Shown here piece by piece: positions 30,098 to 38,906 of a stretch of 60,446 bases of DNA. The stretch's first letter is position 1, and every line of letters starts with the position of its first letter. Source of the stretch: a virus. Made by a program: the position numbers and the translations under genes. The notes under the pieces were generated by a model. The model was not told where the DNA came from. It did no database searches and saw only the letters and a program-made list of their open reading frames with translations. The stretch spans positions 1 to 60,446 of IMG/VR virus record IMGVR_UViG_3300047564_003845; one strand, written 5' to 3'.

Positions 30098-32296
30098 TCA
30101 AACAGTTCCAACAACTTCTTCAAACGCAACACCAGTTCTGGTTGCTACGAATGTTAGAGTTACATAGTTAATAGACTTCGCAGGCTTCAGATAAATGTCT
30201 GCTCGGAATTCGTTGTTATCAATAACATCTGGGGTGTTATTTGTTTCATCACAAACAACTAAGAATCCATAGAGACCTCTCTTTGCTTGAACATCGCGCA
30301 GATATGGTTCTACGATGTTGACAAAGTTCGCTCTAGTAATGGCATCGTTCAACTCGAAGAGTTGTGCCTGTGCTGATCTTTCAAGAGCTTGCTCTACGGT
30401 TAGGAACAGACGACGAACATTGATTCTGTCAAATGCAGATGCATATCCGAGAGCAGTCTTATCACCAAAGAGAAGAATTCCAATTCCAGGTTGATTAATG
30501 ATTGCATTAATTCTCTGTGGATAAAGTTGATCTCTCTGTGCTTTTGAGGGATTGTAAGCAAGTTTAATAGCATTATTAAGAATTCCTCTTTGCTGACCTG
30601 CTGGAGAGAACCATGGATATGCAAAGATAGAAGTTCTTACACATAGACCAGCAACATCTCCGTTACAGGGAATATAACGGAATTTGTTATTAAATCTGTC
30701 ATAAGTGTACTTGTATCCAGCATCAAAAATTGCATAAGAAGACGATGAAAGTGGAGAGAAGAACTCTAAAACATTATCCGTTTGATCATCGCTATTCGTA
30801 ACATCTACTACATCGGTGCGATGTGGAGAAATTACAGCAACACAGTCCTTTCTCTGATTTGCAAGAGAAATTAAATGGTTCGCTTTTGCTTGAGATTCAA
30901 ATTTGTTTCCTAAACCAGGACCCATGATTAAATAATCAACTTGAATTTCATCTCGGTTGGAGAATAGATTATATGAAGTAATTAAATCTCCCAAAGTAGC
31001 AGTCATTCCACCACTATTGGAATAATCTTTACCTCCACTGAGATTATAAGTTACGTTACCAAGTGCGCTGTAGGTTCTATCCTGAGCGTCTTTATTCCAA
31101 AGACCCTCTGAGTTAGTGTATTCCGTAAATGCAGTTGAGAATCCAGTAGCAGAGACTGGCTCATTTACATTTAGTTCATCCGAAGGATTATCGCCAACAT
31201 AAACATAATTTGAATACAGTGCCAAGTAATCTTTCCACCATATTTTCTGTGGAGAATTAATCGCAGAAATTGCATCAACCGCTTTTGATAAACCAATATG
31301 CTTTTCTAAAAGAGTTCCTTGTGTACCTGTTACTGTACCAGTATCATCAACAATTACTACGTGAATTTCATCACTTCTTCCATTTCTCTGCGCTGCATAT
31401 TGTGATGTACCTGGTTTAGGTGCAATAGAATTCCAATAAATTGCAGTATTGCTTAGAGTAAGAACTTGCTGATCGTACCAATCTCTAATTGGATTAGTTC
31501 CGGTATTAATTGATGCAGTATCAACTTCACTGCCGGCAGAATCTATTAAAGCAACTGTTATTGATCCACCTCCAGTTGCTGGGGTAAAAGATCTTAGTCT
31601 GGATTTCTGTGCGTAAGTTACTGGAGTTTCTACTCCGGCAGTGCTGACTACTGAGGTTATCTTTACATCAAGAGTGCTTGCCCCAATGCCAGTAACAATA
31701 CTTTTCAAATAACCACTGAATAATGAAGTAGTTCCTACTCCAGCAGAAACGACATTTGTTAAAGTTGTTGTAACTGCCATACCGACAGTTGCTTGAGCAG
31801 TTACTGCTGCTCCAACATTGAGGATCTGATCCGCTTTATCGTCAATTACACATACCTTTAAATTATTAGACCAAGAACCTGGATTTTTTGCTGCAAAAAT
31901 ATAATTTGCAATATCATCGGCATAATTTGCCTGATAGTCATCAAAATTTTTAATCTTTAATGAAGGTTCTCCTGCAGTAGAAACGCCAGCAGCGTTTCTA
32001 ATAGCATTTGCGTTTACTAGATTATCTCCGTTTACCCTTGAAACCTTAAGAACACCACCATAAGAAAGAAATGCTGATGCTGTCATCCAATACTCATATT
32101 GAGCATCTGTTGAAAGTGGTTTTCCAAAAACGTTGATAAGTTCTCTTTCTGTAGTGATATCAACCGCTTCGTCAACTGGACCAATTGCAAAAGGACCTGC
32201 AATAGCTCCAATGTTATCTAAAACATTATCAGCTCTTCCTACAGTTAAATCAACCTCTCTGATTAGTACACCAGGAGATAATTGAGGAGTCGCCAT
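30098..32296 (-). CDS. 18: Contractile tail sheath protein gp18
   Basis: This 732-residue protein forms the contractile sheath. It starts MATPQLSPGVLIREVDLTVG, the classic sheath start, and ends with AFEEVVGTV after a conserved VTLTFVATRTG segment. Central FSPLSSSSYAIFDAGYK and SPAGQQRGILNNAIKLAYNP are the sheath core. T4 gp18 is 659 aa; the extra length lies mainly in the variable beta domain (about residues 150-310) rich in Gly, Thr and Val. Its late element is AATAAATA, 34 nt upstream. Confidence 0.97.
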   Translation of the reverse strand: MATPQLSPGVLIREVDLTVGRADNVLDNIGAIAGPFAIGPVDEAVDITTERELINVFGKPLSTDAQYEYWMTASAFLSYGGVLKVSRVNGDNLVNANAIRNAAGVSTAGEPSLKIKNFDDYQANYADDIANYIFAAKNPGSWSNNLKVCVIDDKADQILNVGAAVTAQATVGMAVTTTLTNVVSAGVGTTSLFSGYLKSIVTGIGASTLDVKITSVVSTAGVETPVTYAQKSRLRSFTPATGGGSITVALIDSAGSEVDTASINTGTNPIRDWYDQQVLTLSNTAIYWNSIAPKPGTSQYAAQRNGRSDEIHVVIVDDTGTVTGTQGTLLEKHIGLSKAVDAISAINSPQKIWWKDYLALYSNYVYVGDNPSDELNVNEPVSATGFSTAFTEYTNSEGLWNKDAQDRTYSALGNVTYNLSGGKDYSNSGGMTATLGDLITSYNLFSNRDEIQVDYLIMGPGLGNKFESQAKANHLISLANQRKDCVAVISPHRTDVVDVTNSDDQTDNVLEFFSPLSSSSYAIFDAGYKYTYDRFNNKFRYIPCNGDVAGLCVRTSIFAYPWFSPAGQQRGILNNAIKLAYNPSKAQRDQLYPQRINAIINQPGIGILLFGDKTALGYASAFDRINVRRLFLTVEQALERSAQAQLFELNDAITRANFVNIVEPYLRDVQAKRGLYGFLVVCDETNNTPDVIDNNEFRADIYLKPAKSINYVTLTFVATRTGVAFEEVVGTV

Positions 32297-32330
32297 GTTT
32301 TTCTCCGTAAATCTCAGATTAACTAAAAAT

Positions 32331-32338
32331 TATTTATT
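32331..32338 (-). promoter_or_regulatory. Late promoter candidate AATAAATA for gp18
   Basis: AATAAATA on the minus strand, 34 nt before the gp18 ATG in the 78-bp gap after the small zinc-ribbon-like gene. Confidence 0.5.
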
Positions 32339-32374
32339 AAAACGTTACTTTACAGGGGGGAAATAAGACGTGAA

Positions 32375-32605
32375 CTACCAGTCAGGGTATTCCCACTTCG
32401 ATGGTAGTAATTGATTTTTCCTTAAATTAATAATTCTTTTAACAGAGCACTCTTTACATTCATAAGAATATGAAGATGCAACAGGACCTCTATCCTTCCT
32501 GGTTCTATAAAATCCATCTATCAAATTTTTTATTTCGCCACAAACTCTACACTTTCTATCTGTAAGTAATAAATGTCCTAATTTTATTTGCTTATCTAAA
32601 TCCAT
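32375..32605 (-). CDS. Small zinc-ribbon-like protein next to terminase
   Basis: This 76-residue protein begins MDLDKQIKLGHLLLTDRKCR and has two CxxC pairs (CRVCGEI and CKECSVKR) about 30 residues apart, as in a zinc-binding treble clef or ribbon. A basic end (INLRKNQLLPSKWEYPDW) follows. The start codon overlaps the gp17 stop (TAATG). Such modules occur in phage nucleases and in DNA-binding proteins; nuclease residues are not visible. A role in DNA handling during packaging would fit the neighbour but is inferred. Confidence 0.8.
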   Translation of the reverse strand: MDLDKQIKLGHLLLTDRKCRVCGEIKNLIDGFYRTRKDRGPVASSYSYECKECSVKRIINLRKNQLLPSKWEYPDW

Positions 32606-34254
32606 TAGTGAATATATTCCCACATATAAGCTCTATCTCCATATTCATCAACATACCATCTATCCCCATCATCATCGACAAAAGTTGTTTCATCAGTGCC
32701 ATCTGAAATAAACCCAAAGGGAGACATATCTTGTTCTATTTGATTTTTTTGTTCCTCATATAATCGTTTTCTAACATCTTGGTCGGTGAGTTCCTTAAAA
32801 TAATCCTGAGCCACTAACCAAGCATAAATCACCAAACACATTGCCAGGTCGTCATTACATCCTTCTTCTGCTTCAAATGAATTATGTTTTTGAATAAAAG
32901 TAGTAAGTTCACTAATAATATCATAATCATTTAATAATAACTTGCTCTCCTCAATCATTGTCTTTAGGTTAAGACATCCAACCTTTTTAACTGTTTTGGA
33001 CATTTTAACTCCAAGTTGAGTTTTCTTTCCAGAAAATCCCTGTCCTACAATTTGTCCCGCTCGTCCTCTCATAGAACACATCAAAAGATTATTATATTCT
33101 AGATCATATTGGAGAATACTTGCTACTTGATCTCCAACATCATTTACTTCGCATAAAATATATGCTGCATTATATGCAGTTGCTGCTTCATGTATTATAG
33201 TGGGAAAAAGCATTGGTTTAATTTCATTATTTCTATACTTTGCAACAACCTTGTGGGGAAACTGAGTAATATCAACAACGGCAAATGCTGAGTAATCGTT
33301 TCCAACGCCTCTAGCAACGTCTACAGTGATGAGGTAGTCGTGATTTTCTACTGGGTCTTCATATACATCTAAACCCGCGCTACTGGTCTTAGGGCTATCG
33401 TAGACAAGGGTTCTAAGTTTAGATGGTGCAATCAAAGTATCAACTGACCCTAAAAACTCACATTCAAACTCAACCTTAAACTGAGATTCTGAAGTGTTTG
33501 CAATCGTCTGTTTTTTCCACTCCTCATCTCTTCCGGGAACTTCACTCCAATGAACGTCGGTAAATACATATTCATTTTTACCTTTTTCGGCGTCGTGCCA
33601 CATTCGGTAGAAATGATTCATACCGTGTGGAGTAGAAACAATAATAACCTTAGTTTGTTTACCTGAAGTAATCGTAGGATAAACAGATGCAAAGAAAGAA
33701 TCTGCAATATGATTTGGAACGAACGCAAATTCGTCCAAGAATAGAATGTTAAAAGACATTCCTCGAACAGCAGATGCAGATGTTGATGCTGCTAAAATTT
33801 TAGAACCATTTTCAAGTTCAAGTGAACCTTTATTCCAAGAAATAATACCTTGCTGCATCCACTTGGGAAGATTCTCATATGCAGTTTGCAATCTATCTAA
33901 AAGTTCTCTAGCAGTTGCTGCCTTGTTCGCAAGAATACCAATATTTACATTATCGTTAAAAACTGCATAATGAAGTAAAAAAGATACCACAGTCGTAGAC
34001 TTACCTGTCTGACGAGGCATCTTACATATATTAAATCTGTGCTTGTGAAAGTTATTAATTAACTTTTCTTGGAAATGATAAGGCTTAAATGTCTGAAGAC
34101 CATGATCCAAGGTTACAATTTTTACATAATTTTTAGCAAAATAAACAGGATCATTTTGACACTTAACAAACTCAAGAATTTGTTCTTGAGTAAATTCTAT
34201 AGGAGTATTTGCTTTTTTTAGTAACGGATTACCAAGATATACATCATTTGACAT
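32605..34254 (-). CDS. 17: Terminase large subunit gp17
   Basis: This 549-residue motor pumps DNA into the prohead and cuts it. The ATPase has PRQTGKS (Walker A, about 80-86) and LFLDEFAFVP (Walker B, D174 E175); the nuclease half includes LITVDVARGVGNDYSAF. T4 gp17 is 610 aa, and this form lacks the longer N-terminal extension. It follows the modular protein by 15 bp and overlaps the zinc-ribbon-like gene. Confidence 0.97.
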   Translation of the reverse strand: MSNDVYLGNPLLKKANTPIEFTQEQILEFVKCQNDPVYFAKNYVKIVTLDHGLQTFKPYHFQEKLINNFHKHRFNICKMPRQTGKSTTVVSFLLHYAVFNDNVNIGILANKAATARELLDRLQTAYENLPKWMQQGIISWNKGSLELENGSKILAASTSASAVRGMSFNILFLDEFAFVPNHIADSFFASVYPTITSGKQTKVIIVSTPHGMNHFYRMWHDAEKGKNEYVFTDVHWSEVPGRDEEWKKQTIANTSESQFKVEFECEFLGSVDTLIAPSKLRTLVYDSPKTSSAGLDVYEDPVENHDYLITVDVARGVGNDYSAFAVVDITQFPHKVVAKYRNNEIKPMLFPTIIHEAATAYNAAYILCEVNDVGDQVASILQYDLEYNNLLMCSMRGRAGQIVGQGFSGKKTQLGVKMSKTVKKVGCLNLKTMIEESKLLLNDYDIISELTTFIQKHNSFEAEEGCNDDLAMCLVIYAWLVAQDYFKELTDQDVRKRLYEEQKNQIEQDMSPFGFISDGTDETTFVDDDGDRWYVDEYGDRAYMWEYIH

Positions 34255-34269
34255 AATAAAAACCTATTA

Positions 34270-35988
34270 TTAATTACAATTCCAACGACGAAGTGCTTTA
34301 TTAATTCTGCTATCTGGATCCCTTGCCGTTTCAGCAGATGTCAGTCTATTTTTCATACCCTTCATACGACGACAAAAAGACTTACGACGATCTGCTCTTT
34401 TTCCTGTTGGATTTTTTTCAGTTACTGCTGTTTGAAGTTTTGAACCCGGATTTTCTCTGCGATAAGCATTAACCGCTTTCTGACTTAATCCATCAGTTTT
34501 GTCTTGACGATTAACTTTTTGCCAATCCTCATCAACTTCCGTCTCTTCACCATACATTCCCATTGGTTTTACATAGTTTCTATTAGGTCCTGGTTTTGCC
34601 GCGCTGCCACCTTGAGGACCAAATGCTTGAATTAGAGGTTGACCTGGTTGTATTTCGGAAACGGAATGGTGAACTACATTGCATCCAGGGTAAACCTTTT
34701 CTAGTTCGACATTAATTTCCTTTCTGGTTGGAAGTTTTACCTGTGGGAAAAACATCTTAAGTGAATAATATTTTCCTCTCCAAGAAAGAGTAACACCAAT
34801 TACATTTCCAGTTTGAGCCTGCAATCTGGTTGCCTCTTCTACCTGAGATTTAAATCCTTTAATCGGTTCTGGTTTAATTAAATCCACAACTTCTGCAAAT
34901 GTATTTCCATCAGCATCTTCAATAGTTACGTTTTCGGGAACACAATTTGGAACTTTTCTATTTCCTTTTTTCTTCATTCCAATTTGCTTATATCCAGACC
35001 AACATGCCTCTTCCATTTCTCCACTAGCGACATAATCTGCTGCTGTGTCAAGATAATCTGCTGCCTTAGTGATTTTTGATTGAACCCAAGCTTCTATACT
35101 CCCCTCACCTTTTTCTACTTTTGCCTTAAGTCTTTCTGCAGCATTTATGAGAGTTTCGAGTTCTGAACGAACCATGGAATATTCGTGATCTTTGACTGAG
35201 ACTTTATCCCATGCCTTTCCTCCATAGGAGCATTCTGATCTAGTCTCCCTTTTATCACATAAGGGACAATATCTCTCTTCGTCTTGCGTTGTAGACTCTG
35301 ATTTTGTCCCCCAGTTTGCAGCACCAGATTTGCGGCACTTAACTAGTGCTCCAGATGCATATGCACTAGGCCAAACATCATAACGTGACTTTACCTTATG
35401 GTAACAGGCATCTTTTTTACCACTACCTTTACCTGGTTTGTCTTTTACTTCTTGTAAATCCATTTCTTCAGTTCTCACGTTAGTTGGCTTTGCTCCACCT
35501 GTTTTTTGTGGTTGATTTGGGTCTTGTATATTTTTTCTACGTCTTGCTGCTTCTTCTTCATTTTTGGAAAGTGATCTTTTCATTTTTGAGCTACCACATT
35601 TTGGTGTAGAAGTTTGTCCTGGTTGACGAGCACATGGCTTTCCTGCCCATTTGCCACCAAGTTGAACCCAACCTTTTTTACCGTCAGATGATTTAGATTT
35701 ATTGAACCAATCATGGAGACCTTCATCTCCGGATTTAGTTTCTTCTTTCACATCTTTAAACTTATTATGATGCTTTTTAGCATCATTTTCCATTTTTTTT
35801 AGTCTGGTATAGTAATCTGGTATCTCATCTAAATGCTGAAGAGCAATATCTCTAGCAAGATTGTGATCTTTAGTATGTTCATGTTCAATAGGTTCTCCCA
35901 TATCAAGTTGCTTTTGTATAAAAGAAACTTCAAGTCGATGCTTCTTTGCAATTTGCTCAACAGACTTATGGGACTTAATTTTAGACAT
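34270..35988 (-). CDS. Modular Cys/Lys-rich protein between gp16 and gp17, function unknown
   Basis: This 572-residue protein is a chain of short phage modules. Residues 1-70: IAKKHRLEVSFIQKQLDMG with EHEHTKD (DUF5661-like). Residues 90-145: KKGWVQLGGKWAGKPCARQP with later CGSSKMKRSLSK. Residues 193-230: ACYHKVKSRYDVWPSAYASG with VKCRKSGAANWG. Residues 240-255: CPLCDKRETRSEC, a zinc-knuckle-like pair. Then a helical part (270-325), CWSGYKQIGMKKKGNRKVPN at 329-348, a beta part (395-445), and a basic end, KSFCRRMKGMKNRLTSAETA with RWNCN at the C-terminus. Such modules recur in phage proteins I remember only as hypothetical. DNA-binding or head-packaged roles fit the basic charge but are inference. 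Confidence 0.85.
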   Translation of the reverse strand: MSKIKSHKSVEQIAKKHRLEVSFIQKQLDMGEPIEHEHTKDHNLARDIALQHLDEIPDYYTRLKKMENDAKKHHNKFKDVKEETKSGDEGLHDWFNKSKSSDGKKGWVQLGGKWAGKPCARQPGQTSTPKCGSSKMKRSLSKNEEEAARRRKNIQDPNQPQKTGGAKPTNVRTEEMDLQEVKDKPGKGSGKKDACYHKVKSRYDVWPSAYASGALVKCRKSGAANWGTKSESTTQDEERYCPLCDKRETRSECSYGGKAWDKVSVKDHEYSMVRSELETLINAAERLKAKVEKGEGSIEAWVQSKITKAADYLDTAADYVASGEMEEACWSGYKQIGMKKKGNRKVPNCVPENVTIEDADGNTFAEVVDLIKPEPIKGFKSQVEEATRLQAQTGNVIGVTLSWRGKYYSLKMFFPQVKLPTRKEINVELEKVYPGCNVVHHSVSEIQPGQPLIQAFGPQGGSAAKPGPNRNYVKPMGMYGEETEVDEDWQKVNRQDKTDGLSQKAVNAYRRENPGSKLQTAVTEKNPTGKRADRRKSFCRRMKGMKNRLTSAETARDPDSRINKALRRWNCN

Positions 35989-36006
35989 TAATATAAAAGG
36001 AACCTT

Positions 36007-36018
36007 TATTTATTTATT
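36007..36018 (-). promoter_or_regulatory. Late promoter candidates AATAAATA, overlapping copies
   Basis: Two overlapping AATAAATA copies on the minus strand at the end of gp16, 18 nt or more before the modular protein ATG; they could serve this gene and gp17. Confidence 0.45.
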
Positions 36019-36439
36019 GTTCTTGAGTTTGCTGTTTAAGTAATTTTGCTAGTTCTGCAGTAGACCCAACGAAAAGTGCATTATTAACTGTAGTCGGTCC
36101 TTTCTGAGTTTCTTCCTCAACATCCTTTTTGATCTTGTGAAGTGCCATTAGTTTTTCTGCAATTTCACTTGTATTTTTTATCAATTGTCCTGCTACTTCG
36201 TAAGCTCTTGGCATTTCACTTTCTTGTGCTAATTCAAGAATTCCATTAATTGCTTCTTGTCCCTTTTCAACCAATGAATATAAATTTCCTCTTGCATATT
36301 CATAGTCTTTTTTAATGTCATCTGCGGCAGCAGAATATTTTTCAATTTCTTCAGAAACTTTTTCTGCTTTAACAGGTACTATCTCACTTTCCACATTGAA
36401 AGTTTCGTTAAGCTTATCAAATTTTTTCGTCATTTTCAT
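36014..36439 (-). CDS. 16: Terminase small subunit gp16
   Basis: This 141-residue protein recognises concatemeric DNA and regulates gp17. A long helical pair (EIEKYSAAADDIKKDYEYAR, then EMPRAYEVAGQLIKNTSEIA) is followed by LMALHKIKKD and VNNALFVGSTAELAKLLKQ, matching T4 gp16 (ATVFMGSPTELM). T4 gp16 is 164 aa. The ATG at 36433 is an alternative start. It sits between gp15 and the modular protein. Confidence 0.88.
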   Translation of the reverse strand: MKMTKKFDKLNETFNVESEIVPVKAEKVSEEIEKYSAAADDIKKDYEYARGNLYSLVEKGQEAINGILELAQESEMPRAYEVAGQLIKNTSEIAEKLMALHKIKKDVEEETQKGPTTVNNALFVGSTAELAKLLKQQTQEQ

Positions 36440-36445
36440 AACTTA

Positions 36446-37447
36446 TCAGAGGAACTCTCCACTAAATCCAAAATCATCACCAACTTCTATTAATTCATTA
36501 TCTGCGGAAGTAATGGACTTAATTGGTGCTCCTGCTAAGTGAGAAGTTATTGTGGTTCCATCTTTACCTCTTTCTACAGTTAATGTATTTCCGGATTTAG
36601 ATACTACAAGTAACTCTTCTCCATCCAAATCAACATAACTATTGACCGAAATAGAACTTGCATCATTTACTGCGATAAGTTGATCCGATGTTGTTATATC
36701 ATTTGATATATTGGTAAGTATAATACCTGTGTAATTTTTGATAGCTCTTGGTTCTGCTGAGTAAACAACCTCTCGTGTCGGAGTAGTTGTAACATCCCCC
36801 GCAATAAAACCAACAGATGCCTTTTTGATAATATCCTTGGAAGCGGAAGAAACTGGACCAAACAGATAAGTCTTTGCAGTAAATCTTAAAGTGTATATTA
36901 AAACTCTTCTTGTAGTAAAATCACCTTCATAATCATCTTGCATAGTGATATTCTCTAATACAACTGGAATATCTCTTTTTTCTTGAATAGTATCAACCAA
37001 ATCGACAGTCAATGTATATGCCGGTTGAAAATATGGTAAAATTTGCTCTACAATTTGAAGAGCATCATCATTTAACTTAGTCATTATACTAAGTTCAAAT
37101 TGCATATTATAAGGAACTGGAAGATATGCTTTTCTTACATCAGTTCCATCAACTTCAGACTTTACTAAGAATGATTGAGTTGTAGTTGCTTTTCTTGATG
37201 CATCATATGTTAACCCAGTAAATTCAAATGACATTCTCGGCAATGTTATTTGAATTGGTTTACTTAAATTTGGAGATTGATTAAGTCTGGCAAGAAATTT
37301 TTGAGTTGGTCCATACGCAAGTGGTACTTTTATTACACTTACGACTTGATCGGAGTTATTTGTATGTTTGATGGATATATTGTTGAATAAAGATCCAAAT
37401 GATACAACGGTTTTTCTTAAAATTTCGTGATAAAAGTATTCAAACAT
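36446..37447 (-). CDS. 15: Tail sheath stabilising/completion protein gp15, with C-terminal extra module
   Basis: This 333-residue protein caps the tail and joins it to the head. It starts MFEYFYHEILRKTVVSFGSL like T4 gp15 and contains VEQILPYFQPAYTLTVDLV and EKRDIPVVLENITM. T4 gp15 is 272 aa. The extra 95 residues at the end (from about 238) carry SVNSYVDLDGEELLVVSKSG followed by NTLTVERGKDGT, a beta module also seen in the two giant proteins. An exact late promoter lies 23 nt upstream. Confidence 0.94.
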   Translation of the reverse strand: MFEYFYHEILRKTVVSFGSLFNNISIKHTNNSDQVVSVIKVPLAYGPTQKFLARLNQSPNLSKPIQITLPRMSFEFTGLTYDASRKATTTQSFLVKSEVDGTDVRKAYLPVPYNMQFELSIMTKLNDDALQIVEQILPYFQPAYTLTVDLVDTIQEKRDIPVVLENITMQDDYEGDFTTRRVLIYTLRFTAKTYLFGPVSSASKDIIKKASVGFIAGDVTTTPTREVVYSAEPRAIKNYTGIILTNISNDITTSDQLIAVNDASSISVNSYVDLDGEELLVVSKSGNTLTVERGKDGTTITSHLAGAPIKSITSADNELIEVGDDFGFSGEFL

Positions 37448-37470
37448 ACAATTAACTCATGTTTAATTAA

Positions 37471-37478
37471 TATTTATA
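37471..37478 (-). promoter_or_regulatory. Late promoter, exact TATAAATA, for gp15
   Basis: Exact TATAAATA on the minus strand, 23 nt upstream of the gp15 ATG, in the 33-bp gap after gp14. Confidence 0.7.
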
Positions 37479-37480
37479 TG

Positions 37481-38902
37481 CTATGGCATTCCAAATGGAT
37501 TAACTTCGCTAAAATCTATGATTTGGTCTGCCTCTTCTTCAATTTCATCATTTGCACCAAATCCATCCCTTGCGGCATATGTATCAATATTTCTCAAATA
37601 ATGAGAAGCACTAGATGCAGATCCTACTATATTTTCTCCTGGAATAAAACTTCCGGTGAGTTGAGAAACTTGAAGAACATTTGTAATAGAATTCCAAGAT
37701 TTAACTCTTGCAGTTACGCCACTTTGGGAACCAGTTACTAATTCGTTGAAAATAAAGTTTCCTGTAGAATTTAGTGCAGGATTTCCTATTGTTAGGGTAG
37801 GAGGTTCTGTGTATCCTAATCCAGCATTTGTGATATAAATTGCAGTAATAGATCCGGCAGCAGACACCACTGCAGTTGCTGCAGCAGAAACTGAAGAAAT
37901 TCCGGTAAAGGTAATTGATGGTGGAGATACATAACCAGATCCGGAATTTGTAATTGTTATAATGCCTACTATTCCATCGCCAAGTGTTGCAGTAGCTGTT
38001 GCACCACGACCTCCACCACCTATAAATCTGACGCCAGGTGTTACTGTATATCCATATCCAGCATTAGTGATTTTAACTTGTTGTACTGATTTTGCTTGTG
38101 GATTAACATTACTATTACATACTACAATACCACCGATCATCTCAGCAATTGCACTCGCTGTCTGACCTCCGGCGGGAGCAGAAGAAAATCCTACTGTAGG
38201 AGTGCTTGTGTATCCTCCACCCCTATTTGTAATCGTTACAAACCTTACTCCACCATTTACAATGGAAGAAATTGCAGTTGCGGTTACACCAAAACCAACC
38301 ATTGTGAGATTAATAATATTTCCATATGGATTAAATGATGTGGTAATTCCTGCCCCATCTTCATCACTGCTGCCCAAATCATCAATATCATCGATACCTG
38401 TATCAATCAGTTCGTCTTCATAGCGGAACAATTCGCATCTTAATTCGTAAGTATATAATCCTTGAAGTTGATAAAACGGTTTTTCATGCTCCACATATTT
38501 TATTTCAAATAATCGTTTACCCAAAGGAAAATAAATTAAATCACCTTCTTTTGGTCTTGAAGATAATTTAATATTTGGTTGATTTTTAATTAGGGGAGAT
38601 ATATAAGTTTTAAATCTTTCTCTAGAAATAGTTAAGGTTATTTCATTAAGAGCCTGTATCCCAAATTTCGATAAAATAGTAGGATTATCTGAGTAACCTT
38701 CATATGTGTTTACATATGCTTCTATTGGATATGCATTATTAAATTCAGATTCTATAACTTCTCTAATGACAGTTTTTTCTGTGATATATTGTCTAGGTAA
38801 ATAATGAACTTCAACACCATACATCCTCAACTGTTCGTTGATAAGATCTTGTATTAAACCCTGCTCTGTTTTTGATCCTTGAAGAAAAAAAGGATTAAGC
38901 AT
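37481..38902 (-). CDS. 14: Neck protein gp14 with inserted glycine-rich repeats
   Basis: This 473-residue neck protein is nearly twice the T4 length (256 aa). The start MLNPFFLQGSKTEQGLIQDL and the end FSEVNPFGMP match gp14, and residues 1-160 fit the core. Residues about 195-410 are an insertion of beta repeats of the form ITN-G-GYT--P-V-F, with three or four copies (ITNRGGGYTSTPTVGF, ITNAGYGYTVTPGVRF, ITNSGSGYVSPPSITF, ITNAGLGYTEPPTLTI). The same repeat occurs in gp8 and in both giant proteins. It follows gp13 by 4 bp. Confidence 0.93.
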   Translation of the reverse strand: MLNPFFLQGSKTEQGLIQDLINEQLRMYGVEVHYLPRQYITEKTVIREVIESEFNNAYPIEAYVNTYEGYSDNPTILSKFGIQALNEITLTISRERFKTYISPLIKNQPNIKLSSRPKEGDLIYFPLGKRLFEIKYVEHEKPFYQLQGLYTYELRCELFRYEDELIDTGIDDIDDLGSSDEDGAGITTSFNPYGNIINLTMVGFGVTATAISSIVNGGVRFVTITNRGGGYTSTPTVGFSSAPAGGQTASAIAEMIGGIVVCNSNVNPQAKSVQQVKITNAGYGYTVTPGVRFIGGGGRGATATATLGDGIVGIITITNSGSGYVSPPSITFTGISSVSAAATAVVSAAGSITAIYITNAGLGYTEPPTLTIGNPALNSTGNFIFNELVTGSQSGVTARVKSWNSITNVLQVSQLTGSFIPGENIVGSASSASHYLRNIDTYAARDGFGANDEIEEEADQIIDFSEVNPFGMP

Positions 38903-38906
38903 ATGA

